DNA of 64,000 nt, from NCBI RefSeq assembly GCF_021021435.1, contig NZ_JAINWI010000017.1:1-64000 (forward strand), read 5' to 3'. The stretch comes from Seohaeicola saemankumensis. GTDB taxonomy: Bacteria; Pseudomonadota; Alphaproteobacteria; Rhodobacterales; Rhodobacteraceae. Below are positions 45,699-54,616 of this stretch, piece after piece. Numbering within the stretch: the stretch's first letter is position 1; each line of letters begins with the position of its first letter. Below the pieces are notes generated by a model. The model was not told the DNA's origin. It saw only the letters and a program-made list of their open reading frames with translations, and did not search any database. The position numbers and the translations under genes are program-made.

Positions 45699-47027
45699 AT
45701 GGCCGCCTCCGTTTTCGACAGCCCGCTTTACAGCCGCCTGTTTCCGGCAGGCGAGGTGGATCGTCTCTTTACCGACAGTGCCGAAGTGCGGGCCATGCTG
45801 CTGGTCGAGGGGGCGCTGGCCAAGACGGAAGGCGCGCTGGGTGTCATTCCCGAAACTGCTGCGGCCTATATTCACCGCGCCGCGATGGAGGTGCAGATTG
45901 ATCCGGCCGGACTGGCAACGCCAACAGGGCAAAACGGTGTAACGGTTCCCGGTCTGGTAGCCGCGTTTCGCACCGCAATGGAGGCACCGGAACACGCGCA
46001 ATATGCCCATTGGGGGGCCACGTCGCAGGATATCATGGATACGGGCCTGATGTTGCGGTTGCGCCAGATGCTCTGCTTGCAAGAAAAGATGCTGGTCGCG
46101 ACGCTCAAATCGCTGGGCACACTCGCCACAGACCATGCAGCGACACCAATGGCCGCGCGGACCTATGGACAGCACGCCACCCCCACCAGTTTCGGGGCCA
46201 CAGTGGCCCATTGGGGCGCGCCGCTGCTTGATCTGCTGACTGCACTGCCCGCCTTGCGGCAATCCTGCCTCTGGGTCTCGCTTTCGGGGGCTGCAGGAAC
46301 ATCAGCGGCTCTTGGACCAAAAGCTTCCGAGATTCGCGCGGGCATTGCCGAGGCACTTGGCCTGCATGATCCACAGCGTAGCTGGCATAGTGATCGCACC
46401 CCGATCCTGCGCCTTGCAGCTTGGCAAACACAACTGGCACTAGCGCTTGGCAAAATGGCCGAAGACCTGCTGATCCTGACGCAGACCGGCATTGGCGAAG
46501 TCTCGCTCGGTGCTGCGGGCGCCTCCTCGACCATGCCGCAGAAGCAGAACCCTGTTCTGCCATCGGTCATGGCTGCCACGGCGCGCCATGTTGTCGGATT
46601 GAATGCCACGCTCCAAGGGGCCGGATTGCACCGTCTGGACCGCGATGGCGCGGCGTGGTTCACTGAATGGCTTACACTCCCACAGCTATGCCTTGCCACA
46701 ACAGCTACGCTGATCCACGCGCAAAGCCTGTCCCAGACCCTGCGCCCGAATAGCGCTGCTATGCGGGCGGCGATGACCGGGGCACAGAACCTGATTCATG
46801 CCGAAGCGCTCAGCTTTGCGCTGGCCAATCACCTGCCCCGCCCCGAAGCACAGGCGGCGATCAAGACCATGTGCAAGGAAGCTGGCGAGACTGGTGCGGA
46901 TCTCGCTGATCTGGCGGCTGAAGCCTTTCCCGATCTGGACCTTGCAGCGGTCTTCGACCCCGTGCAACAGACGGGCCATGCCCCGACCGAGGCGCTTGCC
47001 TTCGCAAAGGCGGCCGATCTGCTCTGA
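45699..47027 (+). CDS. pcaB: 3-carboxy-cis,cis-muconate cycloisomerase
   Basis: Lactonises the ring-cleavage product to 4-carboxymuconolactone. 442 residues of the fumarase/aspartase superfamily: HWGATSQDIMDTG (near residue 105) and the superfamily signature GAAGASSTMPQKQNPVLP (near 270). Last gene of the operon; with PobA, PcaHG, PcaC and PcaD the path from 4-hydroxybenzoate to 3-oxoadipate is complete. Genes for 3-oxoadipate to acetyl-CoA and succinyl-CoA are not in the window. Confidence 0.96.
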   Translation: MAASVFDSPLYSRLFPAGEVDRLFTDSAEVRAMLLVEGALAKTEGALGVIPETAAAYIHRAAMEVQIDPAGLATPTGQNGVTVPGLVAAFRTAMEAPEHAQYAHWGATSQDIMDTGLMLRLRQMLCLQEKMLVATLKSLGTLATDHAATPMAARTYGQHATPTSFGATVAHWGAPLLDLLTALPALRQSCLWVSLSGAAGTSAALGPKASEIRAGIAEALGLHDPQRSWHSDRTPILRLAAWQTQLALALGKMAEDLLILTQTGIGEVSLGAAGASSTMPQKQNPVLPSVMAATARHVVGLNATLQGAGLHRLDRDGAAWFTEWLTLPQLCLATTATLIHAQSLSQTLRPNSAAMRAAMTGAQNLIHAEALSFALANHLPRPEAQAAIKTMCKEAGETGADLADLAAEAFPDLDLAAVFDPVQQTGHAPTEALAFAKAADLL

Positions 47028-47088
47028 CCTGCCGTTCATTCCACTTCAAATGTCCAAAGATAAAAGTCCGATCCGCGCAAAGCTGTGG

Positions 47089-47328
47089 CTATTTGCGCCC
47101 TGCGTAAAGCTGCCAGAGCCAGATCAGCACCAGCGAACCGAGTACCGCCCCCACAAGACCGGCACCAAAGCCCAGCACCGCCAGAAGCGCACGCAGGGCC
47201 AGTCCGCCGATCAGGGCACCCGCCATGCCGATCACCACCGTCGTGATGATATCAGCCTCGATCCGCATCAGCCGCGTGGCGATAAAACCCGCCGCTGCGC
47301 CGATGATAAGCAACCAGATTACAGGCAC
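47089..47328 (-). CDS. small GlsB/YeaQ/YmgE-like membrane protein
   Basis: 79 residues, three hydrophobic segments with Gly-rich packing (GAAAGFIATRLM, GMAGALIGGLALR), the pattern of the transglycosylase-associated/YeaQ family, which is linked to stress but biochemically uncharacterised. Start is GTG with a G-rich ribosome binding site. It lies 12 nt after a second small membrane protein gene, downstream of fmt. Confidence 0.7.
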   Translation of the reverse strand: MPVIWLLIIGAAAGFIATRLMRIEADIITTVVIGMAGALIGGLALRALLAVLGFGAGLVGAVLGSLVLIWLWQLYAGRK

Positions 47329-47340
47329 GTTCTACCCCCC

Positions 47341-47580
47341 CTACTTTCTACGCCAGTGGGTTGGCACAAGGATCAGTGACCCGACCGAGGACAGGATCGC
47401 ATCGAACCCGGGACTGCCGAACTTCAGCCCGAACATGATCCGGACAAAATAGAACAGGAACGCCCCACCGACACAGATGATGATGGATTGCAGATATCCG
47501 TTCCGCGTGAAGCCTGTTTTTTCAGACAGATAGCCCACGATTCCCGCAATCACTACTGTTCCGATCATCGTGGGAAACAT
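47341..47580 (-). CDS. small membrane protein downstream of fmt
   Basis: 79 residues with two or three hydrophobic segments (IGTVVIAGIVGYLSE, SIIICVGGAFLFYFVRIMFG), resembling the YeaQ/YmgE group more loosely than its neighbour. Its ribosome binding site AAAGGA lies inside the last fmt codons and its ATG is 3 nt beyond the fmt stop, so it should be translated from the def-fmt message. Confidence 0.7.
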   Translation of the reverse strand: MFPTMIGTVVIAGIVGYLSEKTGFTRNGYLQSIIICVGGAFLFYFVRIMFGLKFGSPGFDAILSSVGSLILVPTHWRRK

Positions 47581-47583
47581 TGA

Positions 47584-48498
47584 CTATCCTTTCACAAGCC
47601 GGGTGCCCTTGGGCAAGGGCATACCCCGCAAAAACTCTGCTGCATCCTGCGCGCCGCGCCCTGCGCGTTGCAAGCGCAAAAGCTGGACTGCACCCGTTCC
47701 GCAAGCCACGGTCAGAGCATCATCCAGAACCTCACCCGGCGCGCCCTGTCCGGTCGCCAGCCGCGAGGCCAGCAATTTGATCCTTTGGCCGTCGTGATCC
47801 ACCCACGCGCCCGGAAAAGGCGATAAGGCGCGGATGTGGCGGTCCACCTCAGGGGCGGGGTGTGTCCAGTCGATAGCCGCCTCGGACTTGTCGATTTTCG
47901 TGGCATAGGTCACGCCAGCAGCGGGTTGCGCCTTGGGCACAAGATCATCCAGACGCGCCAAGGCATCGACAACCAAATGCGCGCCCATGTCGGACAGACG
48001 GTCATGCAACTGCCCTGTTGTCTCTTCGGGTCCGATCGGTGTTGCCTTTCGTAACAGAACCGGCCCTGTGTCCAGACCGGCCTCCATCTGCATGATACAG
48101 ATTCCTGTTTCCGCATCGCCCGCCATGATCGCACGATGGATCGGAGCCGCTCCACGCCAGCGAGGTAGCAGACTGGCGTGAATATTCAGGCAACCGCGTT
48201 CCGGCGCATCCAGCACCGCTTGCGGCAGAATCAGGCCATAGGCCACAACGACAGCGATATCGGCCTTGAAGGCTGCAAACTCCGCCTGCGCCTCGGGGCT
48301 CTTCAGGCTGACCGGATGATACACGGCCAGCCCTAATTCCAAAGCGCGGGCATGCACCGGTGTCGGCATTTCCTTTTTGCCCCGTCCTGCCGGACGCGGG
48401 GGCTGGCAATAGACCGCCACAACCTCGTGACCCGCCTTTACCAGCGCATCAAGTACCGGAACAGAAAAAGCGGGCGTGCCCATGAAGACGATCCTCAT
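47584..48498 (-). CDS. fmt: methionyl-tRNA formyltransferase
   Basis: Formylates initiator Met-tRNA. 304 residues with [16 protein letters not shown] at the N-terminus, the catalytic Asn-His region in [20 protein letters not shown] (near residues 108-127), and a C-terminal OB-like domain. Its ATG overlaps the stop of the third deformylase-like gene as ATGA, completing a four-gene translationally coupled unit whose enzymes add and remove the formyl group. Confidence 0.97.
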   Translation of the reverse strand: MRIVFMGTPAFSVPVLDALVKAGHEVVAVYCQPPRPAGRGKKEMPTPVHARALELGLAVYHPVSLKSPEAQAEFAAFKADIAVVVAYGLILPQAVLDAPERGCLNIHASLLPRWRGAAPIHRAIMAGDAETGICIMQMEAGLDTGPVLLRKATPIGPEETTGQLHDRLSDMGAHLVVDALARLDDLVPKAQPAAGVTYATKIDKSEAAIDWTHPAPEVDRHIRALSPFPGAWVDHDGQRIKLLASRLATGQGAPGEVLDDALTVACGTGAVQLLRLQRAGRGAQDAAEFLRGMPLPKGTRLVKG

Positions 48499-48989
48499 GC
48501 GCGCTTCCTTGCCTTGCGGATCAGCATGTCGCGTTTGGTCTTCGACAGGTGGTCAAAATACATCCGGCCCGCCAAATGGTCGATCTGGTGCTGCACCGAT
48601 GTGGCCCAAAGCCCGACGAAATCACGCTCCTCGACCTGGCCCTGCGCGTTCAGGAACCGCACCAGCACCGCGCGGGGGCGGCTGATCGTGGCGGATACGC
48701 CGGGCAAGTTGGGGCTTGCCTCATCATGATCGCGCAATTGGACCGAGGCATGGACCACTTCGGGATTGGCCATACGGACCACCTGCCCGCGTTTTTCCGA
48801 GGCATCAACAACGGCAAGACGCAGCATCACGCCGATCTGGGGCGCGGCAAGGCCCACGCCAGGCATGGCTTCCATCGTGTCGATCATGTCGACCCAGATC
48901 GCGCGGATATCATCCGTAATGGCCGACACATCAGCGGCAGCATTTCGCAGACGCGCATCAGGCCAGGGGATGCAACGACGGACCGTCAC
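48495..48989 (-). CDS. deformylase-like protein with degraded active site
   Basis: 164 residues with the overall peptide deformylase layout: motif 1 [10 protein letters not shown] is intact, motif 2 (normally EGCLS) reads EASPNLPG, so the Cys metal ligand is gone, and motif 3 (normally HExxH) reads QHQIDHLAG, so the catalytic Glu is Gln. Both His ligands remain. The family mechanism needs the Cys and Glu, so hydrolase activity is not expected; a structural or regulatory role is inferred. Start is GTG, overlapping the previous stop as GTGA. Confidence 0.85.
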   Translation of the reverse strand: MTVRRCIPWPDARLRNAAADVSAITDDIRAIWVDMIDTMEAMPGVGLAAPQIGVMLRLAVVDASEKRGQVVRMANPEVVHASVQLRDHDEASPNLPGVSATISRPRAVLVRFLNAQGQVEERDFVGLWATSVQHQIDHLAGRMYFDHLSKTKRDMLIRKARKRA

Positions 48990-49495
48990 GCGGGGCGCGC
49001 AGGAAAGCTGACGGAATAGGAGGCCTCCACCACACGCCGAGCTTCGGGCGAGAGGCGGTCCAATGTGACAAGACCGTCCAAATGATCAAGTTCGTGCTGG
49101 GCGCAACGCGCCTCGAAACCGTCAAGTTCAACCTCTTGCGCGGTTCCATCCATTTCGAGATAGCGCAGCCTGATCCGCTCGGGACGCTGCACCTCGGCCA
49201 GTACACCCGGGATGGACAGACACCCCTCATTGCCGGACACCATGCCCTCGGCACGCGTAATTTCAGGGTTGATGCACACCATCGGGGTCATGTCGCCATC
49301 CTTCCAGCCGCAATCCATCACGAAAAGCCGCATCATCACGCCGACTTGCGGCGCGGCCAGACCGCGCCCGTAGGCGTCATACATGGTTTCAAACATATCG
49401 CGCACCAGATCGGACAGATCGTGGTGATCCGCCACCGGATCACAAAGGGTCGAGAGCCGCGGGTCGGGCCAGCGCAAGATCGGCAGCGCGCTCAC
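48986..49495 (-). CDS. peptide deformylase, second copy
   Basis: 169 residues with all three deformylase motifs intact: GRGLAAPQVG (near residue 44), NEGCLSIPG (metal Cys, near 93) and AQHELDHLDG (HExxH, near 134). It is expected to remove N-formyl groups from nascent chains. It differs from the first copy in the loops around motif 2. The GTG start overlaps the first copy's stop as GTGA. Confidence 0.93.
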   Translation of the reverse strand: MSALPILRWPDPRLSTLCDPVADHHDLSDLVRDMFETMYDAYGRGLAAPQVGVMMRLFVMDCGWKDGDMTPMVCINPEITRAEGMVSGNEGCLSIPGVLAEVQRPERIRLRYLEMDGTAQEVELDGFEARCAQHELDHLDGLVTLDRLSPEARRVVEASYSVSFPARPA

Positions 49496-50013
49496 ACCCG
49501 GGCCCGTTCCCGTTTGAGCTTCTGCATCCGGCGCGTGATCAACTGGCGACGCAGCGGCTTGAGGTAGTCGATGAATAGTTTGCCATCCAGATGGTCCACC
49601 TCATGCTGCACACAGGTGGCCCAGAGACCGGCAAAATCTTCCTGCTGCTCGTTGCCGTTGCGGTCGATCCAGCGCAGGGACACTTCGGCGGGACGCTCGA
49701 CTTCGCCATATTGCTCGGGGATCGACAGGCAACCTTCCTCATAGGTGCTGCGCTCGTCGGAACTGGCGATGATCTCGGGGTTGAACATGATCAGCGGGCG
49801 CGGTGCCTCGCCCTCGGTCTTGACGCAATCAAGAACGATCAGGCGGCTGTTCACACCGACTTGCGGCGCCGCCAGCCCGATGCCGGGAGCGTCATACATG
49901 GTTTCCAGCATGTCATCTGCCAGACGGCGCAGATCATCATTCAGGTCCGGCACAGCGGCCGAGACCTTTTTCAGGCGCGGGTCGGGATGGATCAGGATCG
50001 GGCGTTTTGTCAT
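49492..50013 (-). CDS. def: peptide deformylase, first copy
   Basis: 173 residues from ATG 50013 with GIGLAAPQVG (near residue 45), EEGCLSIPE (near 90) and VQHEVDHLDGKLF (near 135), so it is a complete metal-dependent deformylase and the closest of the three to the E. coli housekeeping enzyme. The frame runs upstream through AT-rich non-coding sequence; the ATG at 50013 fits the conserved start. First gene of the def-def-def-like-fmt operon. Confidence 0.95.
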   Translation of the reverse strand: MTKRPILIHPDPRLKKVSAAVPDLNDDLRRLADDMLETMYDAPGIGLAAPQVGVNSRLIVLDCVKTEGEAPRPLIMFNPEIIASSDERSTYEEGCLSIPEQYGEVERPAEVSLRWIDRNGNEQQEDFAGLWATCVQHEVDHLDGKLFIDYLKPLRRQLITRRMQKLKRERARV

Positions 50014-50094
50014 GACTGCCGAAATAGGATACAGGCCATTGCGGTGCAATGGTGCAAAATAGACTGCATACCGTACTGCTCCACCATTTCGGCA

Positions 50095-50215
50095 AGATGA
50101 TTGTTCTACCATTGTTGTTATTGATAGTAAAAGTTTTTCATTTATTATCAAAAAATAAAATTTCTGCCTGATATATTGCATTTATTCAGAACATATAGAT
50201 AACTCTCGGCAGCAA
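50095..50215. promoter_or_regulatory. AT-rich divergent promoter region between def and the MalY-like gene
   Basis: About 120 nt of strikingly AT-rich DNA lies between divergent genes, including TTGATA (50121-50126) and TATCAA (50146-50151) as an inverted repeat with a 19-nt spacer, and several TATTATA-like hexamers. The 271-nt gap 50014-50284 holds no gene. It probably drives def-fmt leftward and the lyase rightward. Confidence 0.5.
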
Positions 50216-50284
50216 AGAGAATTGCCGCAGTTGACTGTTGCACAGGTCCGGTCGCGCGTTACTCTGCCTCGCAAACAGGAGACA

Positions 50285-51460
50285 ATGATGAGCTTTGATA
50301 CACCCGTTGACCGTTTTGGCACCCATTCTGTCAAATGGGACATGATGGAAAAACTCTATGGTGTTCCCGCCGCAGACGGGATTCCGATGTGGGTTGCCGA
50401 TATGGATTTTGTCGCGCCGGATTGCATCCAGAACGCGGTGGCAAAGATGCGGGATCATGGCGTCTACGGCTATTTTGGCGATGACAGCGCCTATCGCGCC
50501 GCGATCTGCTGGTGGATGCAGAACCGCCACGGCTGGACGATGCAGCCGGAATGGATCTTCACCACGCATGGTCTGGTCAATGGCACCGCGATGTGTGTCG
50601 ACACTTTCACGCAACCGGATGACGGGGTGGTCTTGTTCACGCCAGTCTATCATGCCTTTGCCAAGGTCATCAAAGCCAACGGACGCCGTGTGATCGAATG
50701 CCCGTTGGTGAACACTGACGGGCGCTACGAGATGGATTTCGACGCCTATGATGCCAAGATGGACGGATCAGCCAAGATGGTCATTCTGTGCTCGCCGCAT
50801 AATCCGGGCGGACGGGTCTGGACGCAGGCCGAATTGCAAGGCGTGGCCGATTTCGCAAAGCGTCACGATCTGATCCTTGTCTCGGACGAGATCCACCATG
50901 ATCTGGTCTATCCGGGCGCTAAACATACCGTCATGGCGAATGTCGATGACAGTATCGGCAACCGGCTGGTGATGATGACGGCGACGACCAAGACCTTTAA
51001 CATCGCAGGCAGCCATTCCGGCAATGTCATTATCCCCGACCCCGCTTTGCGCGCACGGTTCGAGGGGCGGATGATGGCACTTGGCCTGTCACCCAACTCT
51101 TTCGGGCTGCATATGGCAACAGCCGCCTATTCGCCCGCCGGCGCTGCCTGGGTGGATGATCTGATGGTCTATCTGGATGGCAACCGCCAGATCTTCGATG
51201 CCGGTGTGAATGCCATCCCCGGTCTGGCTTCGATGCCGCTGGAGGCAACATATCTGGCATGGGTCGATTTTTCAGGGACCGGCATGGATCAGGCAGAATT
51301 CACACGCCGTGTGGAACAGGGCGCACATATCGCAGTGAACCACGGGCCGACTTTCGGTCGCGGGGGCGAGTGTTTCTTGCGTTTCAATCTGGCCACGCCC
51401 CGCGCATTAGTGGAACAGGCGGTCGCGCGTTTGCAAAAAGCCTTTGGCGATCTGCAATAA
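50285..51460 (+). CDS. MalY/PatB family PLP-dependent C-S lyase/aminotransferase
   Basis: 391 residues, fold type I. N-terminal signature PMWVADMDF (near residue 36), the PLP lysine in TATTKTFNIAGSHSGN (near 235) and Arg in GGECFLRFNLATPR. Members are cystathionine beta-lyases (PatB, MalY). AGGAG lies before paired ATG codons at 50285 and 50288. A methionine or sulphur-metabolism role is likely, but other C-S substrates are possible. Confidence 0.88.
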   Translation: MMSFDTPVDRFGTHSVKWDMMEKLYGVPAADGIPMWVADMDFVAPDCIQNAVAKMRDHGVYGYFGDDSAYRAAICWWMQNRHGWTMQPEWIFTTHGLVNGTAMCVDTFTQPDDGVVLFTPVYHAFAKVIKANGRRVIECPLVNTDGRYEMDFDAYDAKMDGSAKMVILCSPHNPGGRVWTQAELQGVADFAKRHDLILVSDEIHHDLVYPGAKHTVMANVDDSIGNRLVMMTATTKTFNIAGSHSGNVIIPDPALRARFEGRMMALGLSPNSFGLHMATAAYSPAGAAWVDDLMVYLDGNRQIFDAGVNAIPGLASMPLEATYLAWVDFSGTGMDQAEFTRRVEQGAHIAVNHGPTFGRGGECFLRFNLATPRALVEQAVARLQKAFGDLQ

Positions 51461-51492
51461 AGGTCAGAAAAGAAAAAAGGGCGGCGCAGCGT

Positions 51493-51843
51493 TCAGCTGC
51501 GTTCGATCAATGCGACTGGCGCGGCCTCGTCACGGGCAAAATCAAGTGCCGCCCTGTCCGCAACCGGCGTGCTGCGCTTGAAATCGAACCACATCTCGTC
51601 ATCCTGCGTTTCGGACGCAACGATCAGACATTGCGACAGGTGTTTGCCACCGTCGTAAAGATCAACCAGACCGCGCAGATGCGGCGCATCGTCCAGATCC
51701 ATAGCAAAGCCGCTGTCCCACACCCGTAGCACGGGATAGGTTTTGCCCCCGACTTCGATCCTAAGACGGCTGCTGCGTTTTTGTGCAAGCTTGCGGGCGG
51801 CGGCCAGACCCTCGCGCAATTCTCTGGACAAAAAAGTCGTCAT
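51493..51843 (-). CDS. conserved hypothetical protein
   Basis: 116 residues, soluble. It starts with a helix (MTTFLSRELREGLAAARKLAQKR) followed by a beta-rich part with LRIEVGGKTYPVLRVWDSGFAMDL (split) and LVDLYDGGKHLSQCLIV, loosely like a PilZ-type barrel, which I cannot confirm. GGGAGG precedes the ATG at 51843. It converges on the MalY-like gene. Function unknown. Confidence 0.65.
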   Translation of the reverse strand: MTTFLSRELREGLAAARKLAQKRSSRLRIEVGGKTYPVLRVWDSGFAMDLDDAPHLRGLVDLYDGGKHLSQCLIVASETQDDEMWFDFKRSTPVADRAALDFARDEAAPVALIERS

Positions 51844-52028
51844 GCCGTCCTCCCGATCCGCATTCATCCCCAGGATGAAGCATGGTTGAAAATCGTCAAG
51901 TAAAGCTTTGACGACACATCATTTCCAATCCGTTACCTATCACCGAAAAACGGCCATTTTCGGGGAAAAAGGTGGCTTGTGACTGGTTTCTGTTTCTGAC
52001 TCTACAGACAGACTGACCCGTGCCAGCG

Positions 52029-52889
52029 TCAACATTCCACGAGACCCAGTATCATCGCCTCATGGTTTCGCACCGAATCGGGAAAGGACTCGCGCCGTTG
52101 CAGCATCCGCGCAAGGCGTCCCTCTGCATCCCATTGTGCCAGACGTGTCACCAGTCCCGACACCTGCGCGGCGTCGCGCACAGGATGCAGCGCCGGATCA
52201 AGCGGAACCAGCGAGGGGAAAACCTCGGCCAGAACCGGAAGGTGCTTATTTTCGGCAGACTCGAAAGGCCACACCGCCAGCGGAACCCTGTGGCGCAGCC
52301 CTTGCAATGCGGCAATCCCGGTCAGGCTTTGCCCGCCAACCGATCCCGCCCCGCTCAGCTTCCAGACTTCCTGCGCGCCCTTGGCAAGCTGGTCGGCAAG
52401 GCGCCGGTTCCTGGGCAGGCTGTCGCCCCATCCCTGCGGTTTGCGGCGAGGCAGCTCGGGAATATCGCGGGACAGGCCATTGCCCCAGAAAGGCCCCGGC
52501 CCGTCAAACCTCCGGTTCAATACAGCCGCCATATCGAAACGGTTGTTGGCATTGTCCGGGCCATCCCGGAGGTTTGCGTGCATGAAAGCCCAGACATCGC
52601 GCCAGTCGGCATCCGGTGCCAAGGCATGTGACAGGCCTTCGGGATAGCCGAAGGCAAAGTCAAACCCTGCCAGCACGCGGCGCGCCTGCCTTGTCTCATC
52701 CTCAAGATGTGACTGGATCAAAGTCATCGCGGCCGCACGGGTCGGCGGGTTATCCAATATGACCGCCCCACCCTGCACGTGGCGTGCAATCCACAGGCTG
52801 TCGCGCCCTGTCTTGGATGTGCCATTGGCGGACCAGTCCACCACCATATAGCTGTCGAATACCGGCAAGCCTGTCCCTTTCCTGTGCAT
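52029..52889 (-). CDS. conserved hypothetical protein, RNase H-like appearance
   Basis: 286 residues from ATG 52889 (GGAG 5 nt upstream). Acidic motifs at strand ends, YMVVDWSANG (near residue 15) and RVLAGFDFAFGYPEG (near 72), recall the DUF429/RNase H-like fold, with WKLSGAGSVGGQSLTG (near 178) further on. Family not identified. The frame opens 29 codons upstream, where it would run against the next gene's promoter. Divergent from the glutathione transferase gene. Nothing is seen in the gap 51844-52028 but a hairpin CCGAAAA-N7-TTTTCGG at 51943-51963. Confidence 0.6.
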   Translation of the reverse strand: MHRKGTGLPVFDSYMVVDWSANGTSKTGRDSLWIARHVQGGAVILDNPPTRAAAMTLIQSHLEDETRQARRVLAGFDFAFGYPEGLSHALAPDADWRDVWAFMHANLRDGPDNANNRFDMAAVLNRRFDGPGPFWGNGLSRDIPELPRRKPQGWGDSLPRNRRLADQLAKGAQEVWKLSGAGSVGGQSLTGIAALQGLRHRVPLAVWPFESAENKHLPVLAEVFPSLVPLDPALHPVRDAAQVSGLVTRLAQWDAEGRLARMLQRRESFPDSVRNHEAMILGLVEC

Positions 52890-53017
52890 CGCTCCAGCTA
52901 GCAGTTCTATCAGGGTGGGCAAGCACTGTGCGCTGACGCAGGGCGGATGCGCGAGGCTCAGGCTTTGCGACAGCACCTGCTGCCCCTAGGTTCTTGGCAA
53001 CAGAAGGAGATTAAGAC

Positions 53018-53995
53018 ATGGGCCACCTCGTTGACGGTGAATGGCACGACACATGGTACGACACCTCGAAGACCGGCGGCAAGTTCGAACGCTCGACCGC
53101 CGCGTTTCGCAACTGGATCACTGCCGATGGCCGTGCAGGGCCATCCGGCGAAGGCGGGTTCGAGGCAGAAAGCGACCGATACCACCTTTATGTGTCACTT
53201 GCGTGCCCTTGGGCGCATCGTACGCTGATTTTCCGTGCCCTCAAAGGGTTGGACGACCATATCGGGGTATCGGTCGTGCATCCTGACATGCTGTCGGATG
53301 GCTGGACCCTGTCCAGCGATTTTCAGGGTGCGACGGGTGACCGCCTGTTCGGCCTGCCGTTCTTGCGTGACGTCTATACCCGCGTCGACCCCAAGGTATC
53401 AGGTCGTGTCACAGTGCCCATCCTCTACGACACGAAGCGCGATACGATCGTATCCAACGAAAGCGCCGAGATTATCCGTATGCTGAATACAGCCTTTGAC
53501 GGGTTGACCGGCAACAATGATGACTACTGGCCCGAAGAACTGCACGACGACATCGAAGAAGTGAACGCGCGGATCTACGACACGTTCAACAACGGCGTCT
53601 ACAAGGCGGGTTTTGCCACAACGCAATCCGCCTATGACGAGGCGGTTGTGCCCCTTTTCAATACTCTGGACTGGCTGGAAGAGCGTCTGTCATCACATCG
53701 CTATCTGATGGGCGACCGATTGACAGAAGCCGACTGGCGGTTGTTCCCGACACTGGTGCGCTTTGATTCCGTCTATCACCTGCATTTCAAATGCAACCGC
53801 AAGCGGATCATAGATTACCCTAACCTGTGGGCCTATACGCGTGAGTTGTATCAGGTTCCCGGTGTGGCAGGGACCGTCAATCTTGATCACATCGTGCGGC
53901 ACTATCATTTCAGCCACCAGACCATCAATCCGAACCGGATCATCCCGATCAATCCGGTTCTGGACTTTCTGGCACCGCATGGGCGGGAAAAGTGA
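53018..53995 (+). CDS. glutathione S-transferase family, glutathionyl-hydroquinone reductase type
   Basis: 325 residues, long for a GST and typical of the omega-like YqjG/PcpF group. The thioredoxin domain has the catalytic Cys in LACPWAHRTLI (near residue 64) and YDTKRDTIVSNESAEI (glutathione site, near 140); the C-terminal all-helical domain follows with DRLTEADWRLFPTL. It reduces glutathionyl-hydroquinones, tying it loosely to aromatic or quinone stress. AAGGAG precedes the ATG. Confidence 0.93.
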   Translation: MGHLVDGEWHDTWYDTSKTGGKFERSTAAFRNWITADGRAGPSGEGGFEAESDRYHLYVSLACPWAHRTLIFRALKGLDDHIGVSVVHPDMLSDGWTLSSDFQGATGDRLFGLPFLRDVYTRVDPKVSGRVTVPILYDTKRDTIVSNESAEIIRMLNTAFDGLTGNNDDYWPEELHDDIEEVNARIYDTFNNGVYKAGFATTQSAYDEAVVPLFNTLDWLEERLSSHRYLMGDRLTEADWRLFPTLVRFDSVYHLHFKCNRKRIIDYPNLWAYTRELYQVPGVAGTVNLDHIVRHYHFSHQTINPNRIIPINPVLDFLAPHGREK

Positions 53996-54053
53996 CGCCG
54001 CACCGGAAGGATTGTCCGACTCGTCAGCAGGATGGATCCTTTCATCTCTGACG

Positions 54054-54416
54054 CTATCCAGCTTTGCAATAATGTGCCACCATCGCCGCGAGATCCTCGG
54101 GCGGGGTGGCGCTTTGCAGGAAGGCGCAGGCATTGGGGCTATGCAGAAAAATCGAACCGTCCGAGAAAAAGGTCGTGTTGGTCACGAAAATCACCTGCGC
54201 CAAAGGCCGACGATAACTGGCATAGTCCGAAATCGCCAATGCGCTGCCCTCTTTCAGGACCAGATCCAGAACGATCATGTCGACGGCATGGGCGCGTAGC
54301 AGATCAAAGGCACCTTCCTGTCCCTGGACAAGATGCACCTGCGCGCCTTGACGTTCCAAATGCCGTTTCCAGAGCCTCCCCAAATCAGGTTCCGGCTCAA
54401 CAATCAAAACGATCAT
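54054..54416 (-). CDS. single-domain response-regulator-like protein, degenerate
   Basis: 120 residues, a lone receiver domain. The acidic pocket is partly kept (VEPEPDLG near residue 10; phosphoacceptor Asp in MIVLDLVL near 51; VTNTT near 78), but the Lys-Pro motif that contacts the phosphate is missing: the region reads LQSATPPEDL. It may not be switched by phosphorylation in the usual way. No kinase is adjacent. AGAGGA lies 5 nt before the ATG. Divergent from the cobalamin genes. Confidence 0.75.
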   Translation of the reverse strand: MIVLIVEPEPDLGRLWKRHLERQGAQVHLVQGQEGAFDLLRAHAVDMIVLDLVLKEGSALAISDYASYRRPLAQVIFVTNTTFFSDGSIFLHSPNACAFLQSATPPEDLAAMVAHYCKAG

Positions 54417-54508
54417 AATGTCCTCTTATGGTCCGCAGGATGCGGCTTGCATCCCGTTGGATGGGGCGTCTTATTGTGTTCCAGCACCTGCCCCCGTCAT
54501 GACGCTCA

Positions 54509-54525
54509 AACGCTAACAAAGCGTT
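54509..54525. promoter_or_regulatory. inverted repeat AACGCT-N5-AGCGTT
   Basis: A perfect 6-bp inverted repeat in the 200-nt divergent gap between the receiver-domain gene and cobC. A second hairpin, CTGACC-CTT-GGTCAG (54549-54563), follows. The conserved cobalamin-riboswitch core was looked for and not seen, so control of cobC is probably by protein. Confidence 0.3.
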
Positions 54526-54616
54526 AATAAGTGCGAAGGTTCTGTTAACTGACCCTTGGTCAGCTTGCACTTTTGGCAAGAATCCGCTTGATGGAGCCCA
54601 AGCAGGAGCAAGGCAG

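Noticed and set aside
54417-54616. Cobalamin riboswitch upstream of cobC
   Set aside because: The conserved B12-box type core was looked for and is not visible; only a small palindrome and hairpin are present.
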